NCBI RefSeq assembly: GCF_001509485.1
Contig: NZ_LLZI01000046.1
Location: 34,660-98,659 of the forward strand
Length of the DNA stretch: 64,000 nucleotides
Origin: Streptomyces sp. NRRL F-4489
GTDB lineage: Bacteria > Actinomycetota > Actinomycetes > Streptomycetales > Streptomycetaceae
Direction of reading: 5' to 3'
Shown: in pieces, positions 36,712 through 45,157 of the stretch
How the letters are laid out: the number at the start of each line of letters is the position of its first letter
Numbering within the stretch: the stretch's first letter is position 1
The notes under the pieces: model-generated
Database searches by the model: none
What the model was told of the DNA's origin: nothing
Seen by the model: the letters and a program-made list of their open reading frames with translations, nothing else
Made by a program: the position numbers and the translations under genes

Positions 36712-37064
36712 CGGGGCTCTCCTGTCGTCTCCGTCGTACGGCCCGCGCGTCCGCCGGCCGCCTTGGTCTGGACGGTACGCCGTAACACCGCGGCGGCCCA
36801 GCGCGGCCCCGGACCCGGCGCGCCCCAGACGGCTCCCAGACAAGAAGCCCCATGCATGAGGCCCCAGGCAAGCAGCCCCAGCCCCAGCCCCAGGCAAGAA
36901 TTGCCAGGCAACAACCCCTGGCGGGAACCCGTTGAACCCTGTCGCCAATCCCCCTGGGACGCGCGCCCGGGCCTCTCTACCGTCAGGACCGGCCCCGCAC
37001 GCACCGGGCACACCGCCCGCGGACCGCGTGCCGGGCCCGTCCCACTCCACGAAAGGCCCCGCGC
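36712..37064. other. Gene-free stretch with a repeated octamer
   Basis: No coding signal is convincing in these 353 bp between the divergent nitrilase and DUF6010 genes. CCAGGCAA occurs three times (36864, 36890 and 36904) among CCCCAG repeats; the surrounding CCAGGC units resemble those at 6900-6992 and 35846-35879. GAAAGG at 37051-37056 is the ribosome-binding site of the next gene. Confidence 0.55.
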
Positions 37065-37499
37065 GTGCCGTACCTCATCTCCTACGTCCTGCCGATCGGT
37101 ATCGGCGTCCTCTACGCCCTGCTGATGTCCCTGATCCACGAACCGCACCGGCGGCGCGTCAACGCCCTCATGGTCGCCGGCGCCGGCGCCGCCTACCTCA
37201 GCGGCGGCGGCATGGGCGGCTGGGAGTTCCCCTTCACCGCGCTCGTCACGTATGTCGCCTACCGCGGCCTGGACTCGTGGACGTTCATCGGCATCGGCTG
37301 GCTGCTGCACACCGCCTGGGACGTCGTCCACCACCTGAAGGGCAACCCCCTGATCCCCTTCGCCCACGACTCCTCACTGGGCTGCGCGATCTGCGACCCC
37401 GTGATCGCGCTCTGGTGCCTGGCCGGCGGCCGCACCCCCCGCGAACTCTTCCGCCTCCGCCGCCGGCCCACCTCCCCGGATCCCGCGCCCGCCTCCTAG
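37065..37499 (+). CDS. DUF6010 membrane protein
   Basis: A 144-residue membrane protein with four hydrophobic segments, the first at LISYVLPIGIGVLYALLMSLIHEPHRRRVNALM. Conserved features include HTAWDVVHHLKG and the terminal CDPVIALWCLAGG. Family members are about this size with no known role. The start is a GTG with GAAAGG ahead of it. Its TAG stop overlaps the stop of the convergent acetyltransferase through the palindromic CTAG at 37496-37499. Confidence 0.8.
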   Translation: MPYLISYVLPIGIGVLYALLMSLIHEPHRRRVNALMVAGAGAAYLSGGGMGGWEFPFTALVTYVAYRGLDSWTFIGIGWLLHTAWDVVHHLKGNPLIPFAHDSSLGCAICDPVIALWCLAGGRTPRELFRLRRRPTSPDPAPAS

Positions 37500-38089
37500 G
37501 GGGTGTCCTCCGCCGTGCGCAAATCCAGCATGTAGAACACCTTGTCCCAACGGCGTTCGCCCACGGCGACGAAGGCGGGGAGCCGGCCGTACTCGCGGAA
37601 GCCCAGCGAGCGGTAGAGCCGCAGGGCGTGGGTGTTGTCGCCGCGGGCGTCGAGGGTCAGGACCTCGATGCCCGCCGCCCGGGCGTCGGCGATCAGGGCG
37701 CCGGTCAGCGACCGGCCGATCCCCCGGCCGTGCGCGGCAGCGGCCACCGCGACCTTCTCCAGATCGGCGTGCGGGCGGTGGGTGGGGCGGTCGTAGCGCA
37801 GCCAGTAGCCCAACCCGACCAGGGCGCGCCCGTCGTACGCGGCACGCAGCGCGCCATCGCCCGCCCGTACCGCGTCGAGCACCCGCCCGACCAGCACGCC
37901 CACCTCGTCCCGCCCGGGCGGCTCGACCCACCCAAGGGCCGCGCCCCCACCGACCAGTTCGGCCAGGATCCGGTGGACAGAGCCGGCGAACTCATCGGCG
38001 AGCCCCGGGTCGGCGGCCAACTCCTCGGCGCCCAGGATGACGTGCTGCGGCCGGTCGCCGCCGGGTTCCTTGATCGTTACGGGATGCAT
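37496..38089 (-). CDS. GNAT-family N-acetyltransferase
   Basis: A 197-residue GNAT protein. Its acetyl-CoA loop is AHGRGIGRSLTGALI (near residue 122), and the closing ALRLYRSLGFREYG is standard. The N-terminal third is longer than in small GNATs and carries the acceptor-binding part. Preceding RTTHRPHADLEKVAVA is the strand leading into the acetyl-CoA site. Its stop is shared with the convergent DUF6010 gene. Substrate unknown. Confidence 0.8.
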   Translation of the reverse strand: MHPVTIKEPGGDRPQHVILGAEELAADPGLADEFAGSVHRILAELVGGGAALGWVEPPGRDEVGVLVGRVLDAVRAGDGALRAAYDGRALVGLGYWLRYDRPTHRPHADLEKVAVAAAAHGRGIGRSLTGALIADARAAGIEVLTLDARGDNTHALRLYRSLGFREYGRLPAFVAVGERRWDKVFYMLDLRTAEDTP

Positions 38090-38146
38090 GCGCGGCAGCT
38101 TAGAGCCTGTCCGGCGGATCTCCGAAGAGCCTGTACGTACCCACCA

Positions 38147-38557
38147 TCACCGGACGAGTCCAATGGCCTCGATCTCGATCATCCACTCGGGATTGGCCAG
38201 TGCGGAGACCTCCACGAACGACTCCGCGAGGTGAGGCTTGACCGGAAAGTATTCCGCGCGCAACTTGGCGAAGACGTCCTGCTGCGCGATGTCCGTGACG
38301 AACACGGTCGCCTTGACCACGTCGGCGAGGCTGGAGCCCGCGTTGGTGAGGACCGTCGACAGGTTGGCGAGCGCCTGGCGGGCTTGCGCCTCGAAGTCCC
38401 CCGCGCCGATCGTGGCTCCCTGGGCGTCAATCGGCGCCTGCCCTGAGGTGAAGACCAAGTTCCCGACCCGGATGCCGAGCGATATGCCGGCCGACTCGTA
38501 CCAGTCGGGTTCCGCGGAGACGCGCACGCGCTCGGCGGCAGGCTGTGTAACGGACAT
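38147..38557 (-). CDS. RidA-family enamine/imine deaminase
   Basis: A 136-residue trimeric RidA-type protein. Typical segments are IRVGNLVFTSGQAPID at the start, QARQALANLSTVLTNAGSSLADVVKATVFVTD in the middle and a C-terminal RP-like end LANPEWMIEIEAIGLV. The usual catalytic Arg of RidA proper (PARS motif) is not evident, placing it in one of the other YjgF/Rid subgroups. Probably removes reactive 2-aminoacrylate-type enamines or acts on a pathway imine. It has no obvious operon partner. Confidence 0.8.
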   Translation of the reverse strand: MSVTQPAAERVRVSAEPDWYESAGISLGIRVGNLVFTSGQAPIDAQGATIGAGDFEAQARQALANLSTVLTNAGSSLADVVKATVFVTDIAQQDVFAKLRAEYFPVKPHLAESFVEVSALANPEWMIEIEAIGLVR

Positions 38558-38706
38558 GCTGCTGACTCTCCCTCAAGGCTGCACAGACGGAGCCGGGCAC
38601 TTGTGATCACCCGGCATGATCGACAGCCACGAGATCCGGAGATTCATTCCCGCGGCTCGCGTGTATGCCTCGGCGGGGACCGGCCGCATCGCTCACGGCC
38701 TGCTCG

Positions 38707-39309
38707 TCAGTCCCCCAGGTTGTCCGGCGGCACGGCCGCGGTCACCGCTGCGGGCAGCCGGCCGGTCAGGATTTCCCGGCGGGGCAGGGACAGTCCGAAG
38801 TGCTGCTGCACCGCGGCCAGGGTCGCACGCAACGAGTCGAACTCCTCGCTCACGTCATCGTCGAGGAGTCCGGCTTCCCCGAACGCCGGGAGCAGGAACC
38901 CCATCGCCTCGTCCGGGGTGTCGCCGATGCCGAAGCGACCGACCGTTTGGCCGTCGCGGTAGTACCAGCACTCCCTGGGCGGGTCGTCCGGCTTCGGGGT
39001 CAGGTGCAAGACTTCGACTCCGCCGGCGGACACGTCGGGGTGTGCCCACCAAGCCTTGGAGGGCCAGCCCTGCTCCACCGCGTATGACCAGCCCGCGCAT
39101 TCACCGAAGCGGGCGACTCGGGCTGATTCGCGGTCGTTGAACGTCAGCCGCTCGGCCTCGGCTGAGGTGATCGGGCCGAGCACGTCTCCGGGCCGGGCGC
39201 CGAGCCGGACAACGAGGTCGCCCGGGCTGATACCGCGTGCGAAGGTGACGAACAGGCCGGGGGCGTCTCCCCGCCAGGCGTCGGCCAGCCACGTGATGCC
39301 GTCGCTCAA
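38707..39309 (-). CDS. DUF6461 domain protein
   Basis: A 200-residue protein matching the actinobacterial DUF6461 pattern: SDGITWLADAWR at the start, then FVTFARGISPGDLVVRLGARPGDV and the aromatic GWSYAVEQG. The function is unknown. The start is a TTG at 39309, supported by AGGAG six to seven bases upstream; no in-frame ATG gives a sensible N-terminus. No signal peptide or membrane segment is visible. It stands alone, with over 100 bp free on either side. Confidence 0.75.
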   Translation of the reverse strand: MSDGITWLADAWRGDAPGLFVTFARGISPGDLVVRLGARPGDVLGPITSAEAERLTFNDRESARVARFGECAGWSYAVEQGWPSKAWWAHPDVSAGGVEVLHLTPKPDDPPRECWYYRDGQTVGRFGIGDTPDEAMGFLLPAFGEAGLLDDDVSEEFDSLRATLAAVQQHFGLSLPRREILTGRLPAAVTAAVPPDNLGD

Positions 39310-39422
39310 TGTCTTCTCCTGGTTGTAGGGGTGCCGACTGGGGGCGGGAGGATCGGCCGCCGCTCCCTACCCCACGCCGCCCCGCCCCGCCCCAGTCTGC
39401 GTCCGCGCCCGGCCCCAATCGC

Positions 39423-40286
39423 TCACCCCCGCGCCGCCGCTGCTGGTTCCTGTGACGATACGGACGGCGCGTCGGCGCCCCGGTGTTCGTCCAGGAAGGC
39501 CGCGATCAGGGCCGTGAAGTCGGCCGGGGCCTCGGCCGGTGCGCCGTGGCCTGCGTCGATCTCCGCGTACCGGGCGTGCGGGATTCCGGCCAGCAGCGCG
39601 CGTTGCTGGTCCGTGCTCATGATCCGGTCGTGGGCGCTGGCCAGCACCAGCGTCGGCGCGGCGATCCGGCCGAGCGCCGCCCGCAGGTCCACCGTCAGGT
39701 CCACCTCGGTCTGCCGCGCGATGCCGGGCGCCAGGCCGGCGGCCAGCGCCCGGACCAGCTCCTCGTTCTCCTCGGCGCTGGTGCGCTCCCAGTACCGGGG
39801 GCCGAACGCCGCCAGCGGCAGCATCCGGGCGAAGTGCGTGGTGCCGTGCCGCGCGTCGGCGTCGAGCAGCGCCAGCCAGTATTCGAACTCGGCCCGGAGC
39901 CGGGTGTCGGTGTGCGCCCAACCGGCGTGCACGGCCAGTGAGTTGACGCGTTCCGGGTGGTGTGCGGCGAGATGGGTGGCGACCGCGGCGCCGAGCGAGT
40001 GGCCGACGAGATCGAAGCTCTCCAGACCGGCGTCGTCGGCGGCGGACAGCACCTCCTCGGCGAGGTCGGCGAGGGTGAGCGGCCCGCCGTGGTCGGTGGT
40101 GCCGCCGGAGCCCGACAGGTCCGGGGCGACCACGGTGAACCGGTCGGCGACCGCCGCCGTCAGCGGCTGCCACTGCTCGCGGGTGGCGCCGGTGCCGTGT
40201 ACGAGGACCAGGCCGGGCCCGGTGCCGGTGCGGTCGTACGCGACCTCGGCCGGACCGCCGCTGAGCTGGGTGCGGGTGGTGGGCAT
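39423..40286 (-). CDS. Alpha/beta hydrolase
   Basis: A 287-residue soluble alpha/beta hydrolase. The nucleophile elbow is GHSLGAA, with an oxyanion-hole motif HGTGATREQW and a late DAGHGAP His. Such lipase/esterase-like enzymes act on small esters, epoxides or lactones. It follows another hydrolase gene (40365-41165) on the same strand by 78 bp and may form an operon with it, divergent from the LysR regulator. Confidence 0.85.
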   Translation of the reverse strand: MPTTRTQLSGGPAEVAYDRTGTGPGLVLVHGTGATREQWQPLTAAVADRFTVVAPDLSGSGGTTDHGGPLTLADLAEEVLSAADDAGLESFDLVGHSLGAAVATHLAAHHPERVNSLAVHAGWAHTDTRLRAEFEYWLALLDADARHGTTHFARMLPLAAFGPRYWERTSAEENEELVRALAAGLAPGIARQTEVDLTVDLRAALGRIAAPTLVLASAHDRIMSTDQQRALLAGIPHARYAEIDAGHGAPAEAPADFTALIAAFLDEHRGADAPSVSSQEPAAAARG

Positions 40287-40364
40287 GGGGGTGTCTCCTT
40301 CATGGGGAAGCGGTCAATCGCGGGAAAGCGGTCAACAGGAGGGGTGGGGGTGGGGTGGCGGTGG

Positions 40365-41165
40365 TCAGGCAGTGGTTCGGGCGGTGTCCCGGGTGATCGG
40401 CGTCATCCGCGCGAGCGCGGCCCGCAGCGCGGAGTTGAACGCCTCGGGGCGCTCCTGGTGCGGCATGTGGCCGGCGCCGGGGACGACGGTGAGCCGGCCG
40501 CCGGGTGTGAGGGCGGCGCACTCGCGGGCCACCGCCACGGGGATCGCGGCGTCCAGTTCGCCGTGGATGTAATGGATCGGCACCCGCAGTGCGGGCAGGG
40601 CCGGGCGCGGGTCGTAGCCGGCGGCGGTGATCTGGTGGTCGTCAATGTGGACCCCGGAGTCCAGAATCTGCCGGACCGTCCAGTCGATCAGCGCGGGCGA
40701 GGTGCCCGGCGCGTACCACCCGGGCACCCAGTCCGCGACCGTCCCGGCCCGGTCCCGGCGCAGCCGCGCCACCAGCTCCGCCTGGCCCTCGGCCGTCGGC
40801 CAGTACCCAGGCGCGCCCACCGGCACCACGCCGGCTACCAACTCCGGCCTGCGTACCGCGAGTTCAGTACCGAAGGCGCCGCCGACCGACGAGCCGACGA
40901 CCACCGGCCGGTCCAGCCCCAGCGCGCCGATCAGCGCCACCAGATCGTTCACCACCCCGGCCAGGGTGTTGCCCCGCACGGGCCGGGCCGACCGTCCACA
41001 GCCCCGCCAGTCGACGGTGACCACCCGGTGGTCCCGGGTGAACTCGGGCAGCTGCGCGCCCCACACCCGCCCGCTGGTGCCCCACCCGTGCAGGAACAGC
41101 AGCGCGGGCCCGGTCCCCTCGTCCTCGTAGTAAAGCGTGGTTTCGTTGACGTCCAGACTGGGCAC
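40365..41165 (-). CDS. Alpha/beta hydrolase
   Basis: A 266-residue alpha/beta hydrolase. Catalytic Ser lies in VVGSSVGGAFG, HGWGTSGRVW provides the oxyanion hole, and VVPGAGHMPHQE holds the catalytic His. ELDAAIPV supplies the Asp region. The GTG start at 41165 has GAGGAGAG seven bases upstream, which settles it. It is the first gene of a two-hydrolase unit divergent from the LysR gene at 41323, and the intervening 19-bp inverted repeat suggests LysR control. Confidence 0.85.
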   Translation of the reverse strand: MPSLDVNETTLYYEDEGTGPALLFLHGWGTSGRVWGAQLPEFTRDHRVVTVDWRGCGRSARPVRGNTLAGVVNDLVALIGALGLDRPVVVGSSVGGAFGTELAVRRPELVAGVVPVGAPGYWPTAEGQAELVARLRRDRAGTVADWVPGWYAPGTSPALIDWTVRQILDSGVHIDDHQITAAGYDPRPALPALRVPIHYIHGELDAAIPVAVARECAALTPGGRLTVVPGAGHMPHQERPEAFNSALRAALARMTPITRDTARTTA

Positions 41166-41267
41166 GGGGCTCTCCTCTCTGCGCCGGCCGCACGGCCGCG
41201 GTCGGTGCCGATGACCCCACCCAACCGCGCCCCCGCCCACCGGCCAACAAGCGATCCGCGCCTACAC

Positions 41268-41286
41268 TGATCGCGAACACTGATCA
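41268..41286. promoter_or_regulatory. Inverted repeat, probable LysR operator
   Basis: TGATC and GATCA flank nine bases (total 19 bp) in the spacer between the hydrolase and LysR genes. The size and dyad match a LysR-type recognition site. It lies 36 bp before the LysR start, so autoregulation is possible. Confidence 0.5.
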
Positions 41287-41322
41287 ATACGCGGCCGGGC
41301 AGGTCGCGGGGGACCGGGGGCC

Positions 41323-42219
41323 ATGGAGATCCGGCAGCTGCGCTACTTCCTCACCGTCGCCGAGGAGCTGCACTTCGGCCGGGCCGCCGAGCGGTTGCAC
41401 ATCGTGCAGTCCGCGGTCAGCCAGCAGCTCCGCCGGCTCGAACGGGAGCTGGGCACCGAGCTCTTCGCCCGCTCCACCCGCTCGGTCCGGCTCACCGAGG
41501 CCGGCCACCGGCTGCTGCCCTACGCCCGGGAGATGCTCGCCCTCCAGGCCCGCGCCCGGGAGGCGCTGGACGAACTGCGCGCCGAGCGGGCCGCGACGGT
41601 GCGGCTGGGCACCAGCTCCGGGCTGGGCGCGCGGCTGGACGCCATCCTCGCCGCCTTCACCCGCACCGCCGGGCGGGCCCAGCTGGAACTCGTCACCGGC
41701 AGCACCGACGAACGGCTGGCGAAGGTCCGCGCCGGCGACCTCGACGCCACCCTCCTACGAGGTGAACGCACCGATCCCGGCCTGGAGTTCCTGCCCCTGT
41801 GGCAGGACGCGCTGATGGCGGCGCTGCCCGCCGGCCACCCCCTCGCCGCCCGGGAGACCGTCGAGATGTCCGCGCTCGCCGGCCTGCCGCTGCGGATCTC
41901 CCCACCCGCCCGCAACCCCGCCCTCCACGACCTGATCCTCCGCTCCTGCCGAGCGGCCGGCCACGAGCCCGTCCTCGGCCCCGAATTCACCAACGCCCAG
42001 GACACCCTCGCCGCCATCGGCTACGCCGCCACCCCGTCCTGGACCGTCTTCTACGCCCCGCACGCCGACCAACTCCCCGTCCCCGGCGTCGTCTTCCGCC
42101 CCCTGCGCAACCCCCAACCCCTCATACGCACCTACCTGGCCGTCCGCCCCGACCCCCCGTCCCCCGGCCTCCGCACCCTGATCGACGCCTGCAACGCGGC
42201 GGCGGGGGAGGGGTCTTGA
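41323..42219 (+). CDS. LysR-family transcriptional regulator
   Basis: A 298-residue regulator with the classical N-terminal HTH (MEIRQLRYFLTVAEELHFGRAAERLHIVQSAVSQQLRRLE) and a C-terminal periplasmic-binding-like effector domain. It is divergent from the two-hydrolase unit and probably activates or represses those genes in response to a small molecule. No strong ribosome-binding site is visible before the ATG except GGGGG-rich sequence. Confidence 0.9.
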   Translation: MEIRQLRYFLTVAEELHFGRAAERLHIVQSAVSQQLRRLERELGTELFARSTRSVRLTEAGHRLLPYAREMLALQARAREALDELRAERAATVRLGTSSGLGARLDAILAAFTRTAGRAQLELVTGSTDERLAKVRAGDLDATLLRGERTDPGLEFLPLWQDALMAALPAGHPLAARETVEMSALAGLPLRISPPARNPALHDLILRSCRAAGHEPVLGPEFTNAQDTLAAIGYAATPSWTVFYAPHADQLPVPGVVFRPLRNPQPLIRTYLAVRPDPPSPGLRTLIDACNAAAGEGS

Positions 42220-42273
42220 GACCCTGTCGTCGAAGGAACGCCCCCTCCAATCGGACGAGACACCCGCATGACC

Positions 42274-42864
42274 TCAGGCGGACCAGTACGGATCTCGCCT
42301 GTCTGGCGTGTAGTCCGGTCCGCCATCGCGCGCCTTGGGGAAGGCGTCGCCGCCCTCCCCGGGGATGTCACCGCTGCGTTGGTCGGACCGGGCGCCAATA
42401 CCTGCGGAGATCTCGACGTCACCGAATGCGCTGACCGTGATGTTGACACCACGGCCATCCGGCGCCTTGCCCGAGAGGGTCGGGGTTCGAGGGTCTACGA
42501 CATGCACCTCAAAACCCTCTTTGATCCAGTGGTGCCGGACGGTCTCGATCAGCTTGACAAGCTTCGCCGTTGAGACTTTGGTCCGCACGTAGCGTTGCCT
42601 GGAAACGCCAACCTCTCCGGTCGACTTATTGGTGAGAGAGTTTTTGCGTTCCGTTAGGTGTGCTGGCCCTTGGCGCCACTGGAGTCGGGGGTGCACCGCT
42701 TCAAATGTGTCGTCCAGAGTGGAATCGACACGCCTGACTGCTTGTTCAACACCGAGTATCGGTTCAGGTTCGTCGCCGCGGATGATCGAACAGCCGGTGG
42801 TGGTTCCGGTGATGAGAGCAGCGCAGATGACTGCGAGGCAGATTGGAAGCTGGCGAATCCTCAC
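42274..42864 (-). CDS. Hypothetical lipoprotein
   Basis: A 196-residue lipoprotein. The GTG start at 42864 gives a signal peptide RIRQLPICLAVICAALI ending at the lipobox TTGC. The mature part contains AVRRVDSTLDDTF, VSTAKLVKLIETVRHHWIKEGF and VDPRTP; no known domain was recognised. The base composition here is lower in GC than the surroundings. It overlaps the stop of the upstream hydrolase by one base and is probably co-expressed with it, as often seen for DUF1023 hydrolase/lipoprotein pairs. The neighbourhood is decaying, yet this frame is intact. Confidence 0.7.
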   Translation of the reverse strand: MRIRQLPICLAVICAALITGTTTGCSIIRGDEPEPILGVEQAVRRVDSTLDDTFEAVHPRLQWRQGPAHLTERKNSLTNKSTGEVGVSRQRYVRTKVSTAKLVKLIETVRHHWIKEGFEVHVVDPRTPTLSGKAPDGRGVNITVSAFGDVEISAGIGARSDQRSGDIPGEGGDAFPKARDGGPDYTPDRRDPYWSA

Positions 42865-43532
42865 TATCGCGCACCTTGCCGGGTAACTTTTTCCGGATGG
42901 CCGGATACGATTCTTCCCATATTTCTCAACGACTCGCCGCCGCTGCCGTCTTCTTCGTCGAAGTAGTCGGAATGCGAATTGGGGGGAATGCCGAAGTCCA
43001 CTGAGAATCGGTTGCCGCCGAACTCCGCACTCGCTGGGTCCTGGCCGAACCACAGTTCGTGTGGGTCAGCCAGATGGGCGATGCCCGCGCCGAATTGGCC
43101 GCCGACGACACCGAAGCCGACCTCGCTCTTTGAGGGGAGGTGGGTAATGGGATCGGACTCGGCTGCTCCCGCCCACACATGATCTGGGCTCAGGCCGAGA
43201 TCTGCGGCTTTATCTGCTCCCGTCCCAGGACTGCCTACGAGGATGATGTCGTCCACCGGAATGCCGCCCTCGCGCTGGGCCGCCTGGCCCAGCGTGAATG
43301 ACCCGTAACTATGGCCGATGGCAGTCACATGCGGCCGGTCACCCTGGTGAGTCGTTTGGATGCCGTCGAGAAACTTTCCGAAGTCTGTGTATTCAAACCC
43401 CGCTGCGCCTCCTGGGAGTCCTTGATGAGCCGCGTCCAGTCTGCTGAGTGATGTCACCAGGCCCGAATGCATTTCTTCGCCATGAGTGGCAGCTGCGCGC
43501 AGCGTGGCCGGATCGACGCGGTTCGTCGACAT
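42864..43532 (-). CDS. DUF1023-type alpha/beta hydrolase, internally deleted
   Basis: A 222-residue protein. The C-terminal part (FLDGIQTTHQGDRPHVTAIGHSYGSFTLG and the region to SGHPEKVTRQ) is a DUF1023 alpha/beta hydrolase with nucleophile Ser in GHSYGS. Its N-terminal 45 residues (RVDPATLRAAATHGEEMHSGLVTSLSRLDAA) look like the WXG-type helical opening of these proteins. Between GGAAGFEYT and DFGKFLDG the long helical and beta region normally linking the two is missing, along with the oxyanion-hole strand. It is probably a shortened, likely non-catalytic derivative. The start at 43532 is an ATG after GGGGGGACC. Confidence 0.65.
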   Translation of the reverse strand: MSTNRVDPATLRAAATHGEEMHSGLVTSLSRLDAAHQGLPGGAAGFEYTDFGKFLDGIQTTHQGDRPHVTAIGHSYGSFTLGQAAQREGGIPVDDIILVGSPGTGADKAADLGLSPDHVWAGAAESDPITHLPSKSEVGFGVVGGQFGAGIAHLADPHELWFGQDPASAEFGGNRFSVDFGIPPNSHSDYFDEEDGSGGESLRNMGRIVSGHPEKVTRQGAR

Positions 43533-44208
43533 GGTCCCCCCAAATTCCCCGTGTTCCACCGTTTCACGGCACTCGAGGACCATGCATGAGCTTCCCCCGA
43601 GGCTCGCGGCTTGTCACTGTACGCGACAACGTGGGAACGCGGCCAATATATCGCGGTCTGGGACGCGCCAAGAGGGGAAGCTGTTCGCGATCCGGTGGGA
43701 GATAGGTCCCTGGTGGTCGTGACTTTGCTGAGCCGGGGGAGGGGTGCCTTCCGCACCGCGACGTCTCGTTCAACGCTTCCACTCAGCCTCTTGTGATGCA
43801 GTCGCCAGCCACAGCCTTGCCTACTGGAGCCGGAAGGTTGGCCGAAACCACAGCCAATAGCTGCCGATTCCTTATGGAGCGTTCCCCGGTCGGCGAGCCA
43901 ATGGGAGAGTTCTCACGTGCGCAAGGCGAGGGATCGCCGCAAGTACTGAGCACTGGGTCCCGCTCTCTGCCCACTCGTTGTGCACGGAGCGTTGGCTCGC
44001 CTAGGAGCTGCCGTCAAATGGCATGGGCGGGTCCGGGGCCGTGGGCGTCCCGGGCCGCTCCTGGGCACCCGAATCGCGTCCATCTCGGCGGTGAACGGGG
44101 TGCAGTCGTGGGTTTCCCGCTCGTTGGAAGGCATCGCCTGGGGTGCGGGTGACGCTGAGGTCATAGCCGCCGAGCCGGCGCCTGTGGGGTGGCCGGGGTA
44201 GGTACGCC
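43533..44208. other. Decayed, lower-GC stretch without intact genes
   Basis: About 680 bp of lower-GC sequence with only short frames in all directions. A TACAGT box (minus strand, near 43620) could serve the DUF1023 gene. The right half contains a transposase remnant. Short frames at 43611-43796 and 43793-44152 have no recognisable features and are not called. Confidence 0.5.
44010..44134 (-). pseudogene. IS5-family transposase remnant
   Basis: On the minus strand the frame from 44134 reads CTPFTAEMDAIRVPRSGPGRPRPRTRPCHLTA with gaps to ordinary IS5 family sequence: streptomycete transposases have FTxxMDAIRVPRxGPGRPRTRPDHV at the same place. The match stops after about 40 residues and loses the DDE-containing C-terminus. 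It is a fragment of a formerly complete insertion element; no terminal inverted repeats or target duplication were identified. The sequence spans the boundary between two unrelated hydrolase neighbourhoods. Confidence 0.55.
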
Positions 44209-45096
44209 TCAGGCCGCGGTGTCCGGGGTGGCCGGGGGTGTTGTGGCCTCGTCGGCCGTCAGGAAGTCGGTGATTCGGCGGTTGGTCTCGGCGGGTGCGG
44301 CGGTGGGGAGGGCGTAGTGGGTGAGATCGGGGAGGGTCTCGATCCGGGCGTGCGGTACGGCTTTGCGGGCGCGGGCCGCGACCTTGGGCGCGTGGTGGGC
44401 GGCGCTGCGGCCGGCGAGGAGGATCAGGACGGGGACGTGCAGCGCCGCGCACGCGGTGGGAGTCGGGCGGCGGCCGATGACGAGCTTGCGGTCCGGGAAG
44501 GCGGAGGCTCCCAGGGCGTAGAGGCGCTTCCAGGCGGGGTCGGTGTCCGTGCCCGCCGTCTCGCGGTCCAGGTAGGCGAGAGCGCGGGTGACCGTCGGGC
44601 GGACCAGTAGCGGCAGCGACCGCAGGAGGAAGGCGGGGCGGTAGCCGGCGAAGCACTGGGTCGGGTCGAGCAGTACCAGCCGGTCCACCCGCCGCGCGGC
44701 GTGCAGGGCGTACGTCAGGGCGATCCAGGCGCCGTAGGAATGGCCCAGCAGGTGCACGCGGGAGGTACCGAGGCCGTCGAGCAGCGCGTCCAGCCAGTCC
44801 ATCAGGTCGGCGGTGGTGCGCAGCGGACGGCCCTCGCGGACGCTGCGGCCGGCGTCGCCGAGGATGTCGACGGCGAGTACCCGGTGCCGGGTGCCGAGCG
44901 CGTGGGCGTTGGCGAACCAGACCGGCCCGGTGGAGCCGCCGCCGTGGAGGAGGACCAGCGGGGTGGCGTCGGCGGGCCCGTAGGCGTGGACGCGCGTGGT
45001 GCCGTACGGGGTGGGAACGTCGATCTCGGTGGTGCCGGCGGGCCAGCGGGCGAGCAATGCGTCGTAGGCGGTGAAGAACTCCTGGGATGCGGACAC
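44209..45096 (-). CDS. Alpha/beta hydrolase
   Basis: A 295-residue alpha/beta hydrolase. The oxyanion-hole region is LVLLHGGGSTGPVW, the nucleophile elbow GHSYGAW and the His-containing end LPDLTHYALP. The GTG start (45096) has GAGGGG six bases upstream and is preferred over an ATG six codons earlier. It is divergent from a MarR regulator across about 60 bp and probably controlled by it. The substrate is unknown; esters and epoxides are typical for the family. Confidence 0.85.
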   Translation of the reverse strand: MSASQEFFTAYDALLARWPAGTTEIDVPTPYGTTRVHAYGPADATPLVLLHGGGSTGPVWFANAHALGTRHRVLAVDILGDAGRSVREGRPLRTTADLMDWLDALLDGLGTSRVHLLGHSYGAWIALTYALHAARRVDRLVLLDPTQCFAGYRPAFLLRSLPLLVRPTVTRALAYLDRETAGTDTDPAWKRLYALGASAFPDRKLVIGRRPTPTACAALHVPVLILLAGRSAAHHAPKVAARARKAVPHARIETLPDLTHYALPTAAPAETNRRITDFLTADEATTPPATPDTAA

Positions 45097-45132
45097 GGTG
45101 AACCCCTCGCACATCGTCCCGTTGGCCAATTC

Positions 45133-45147
45133 TCTCGTTCGGCGAGA
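45133..45147. promoter_or_regulatory. Probable MarR operator
   Basis: TCTCG and CGAGA flank five bases in the 61-bp divergent spacer between the hydrolase and MarR genes; the flanks extend the dyad partly. Position and size fit a MarR dimer site. Confidence 0.5.
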
Positions 45148-45157
45148 TACTAGATGA

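Noticed and set aside
43611..43796. Short plus-strand frame in the decayed region
   Set aside because: No ribosome-binding site, no recognisable domain and degenerate surroundings.
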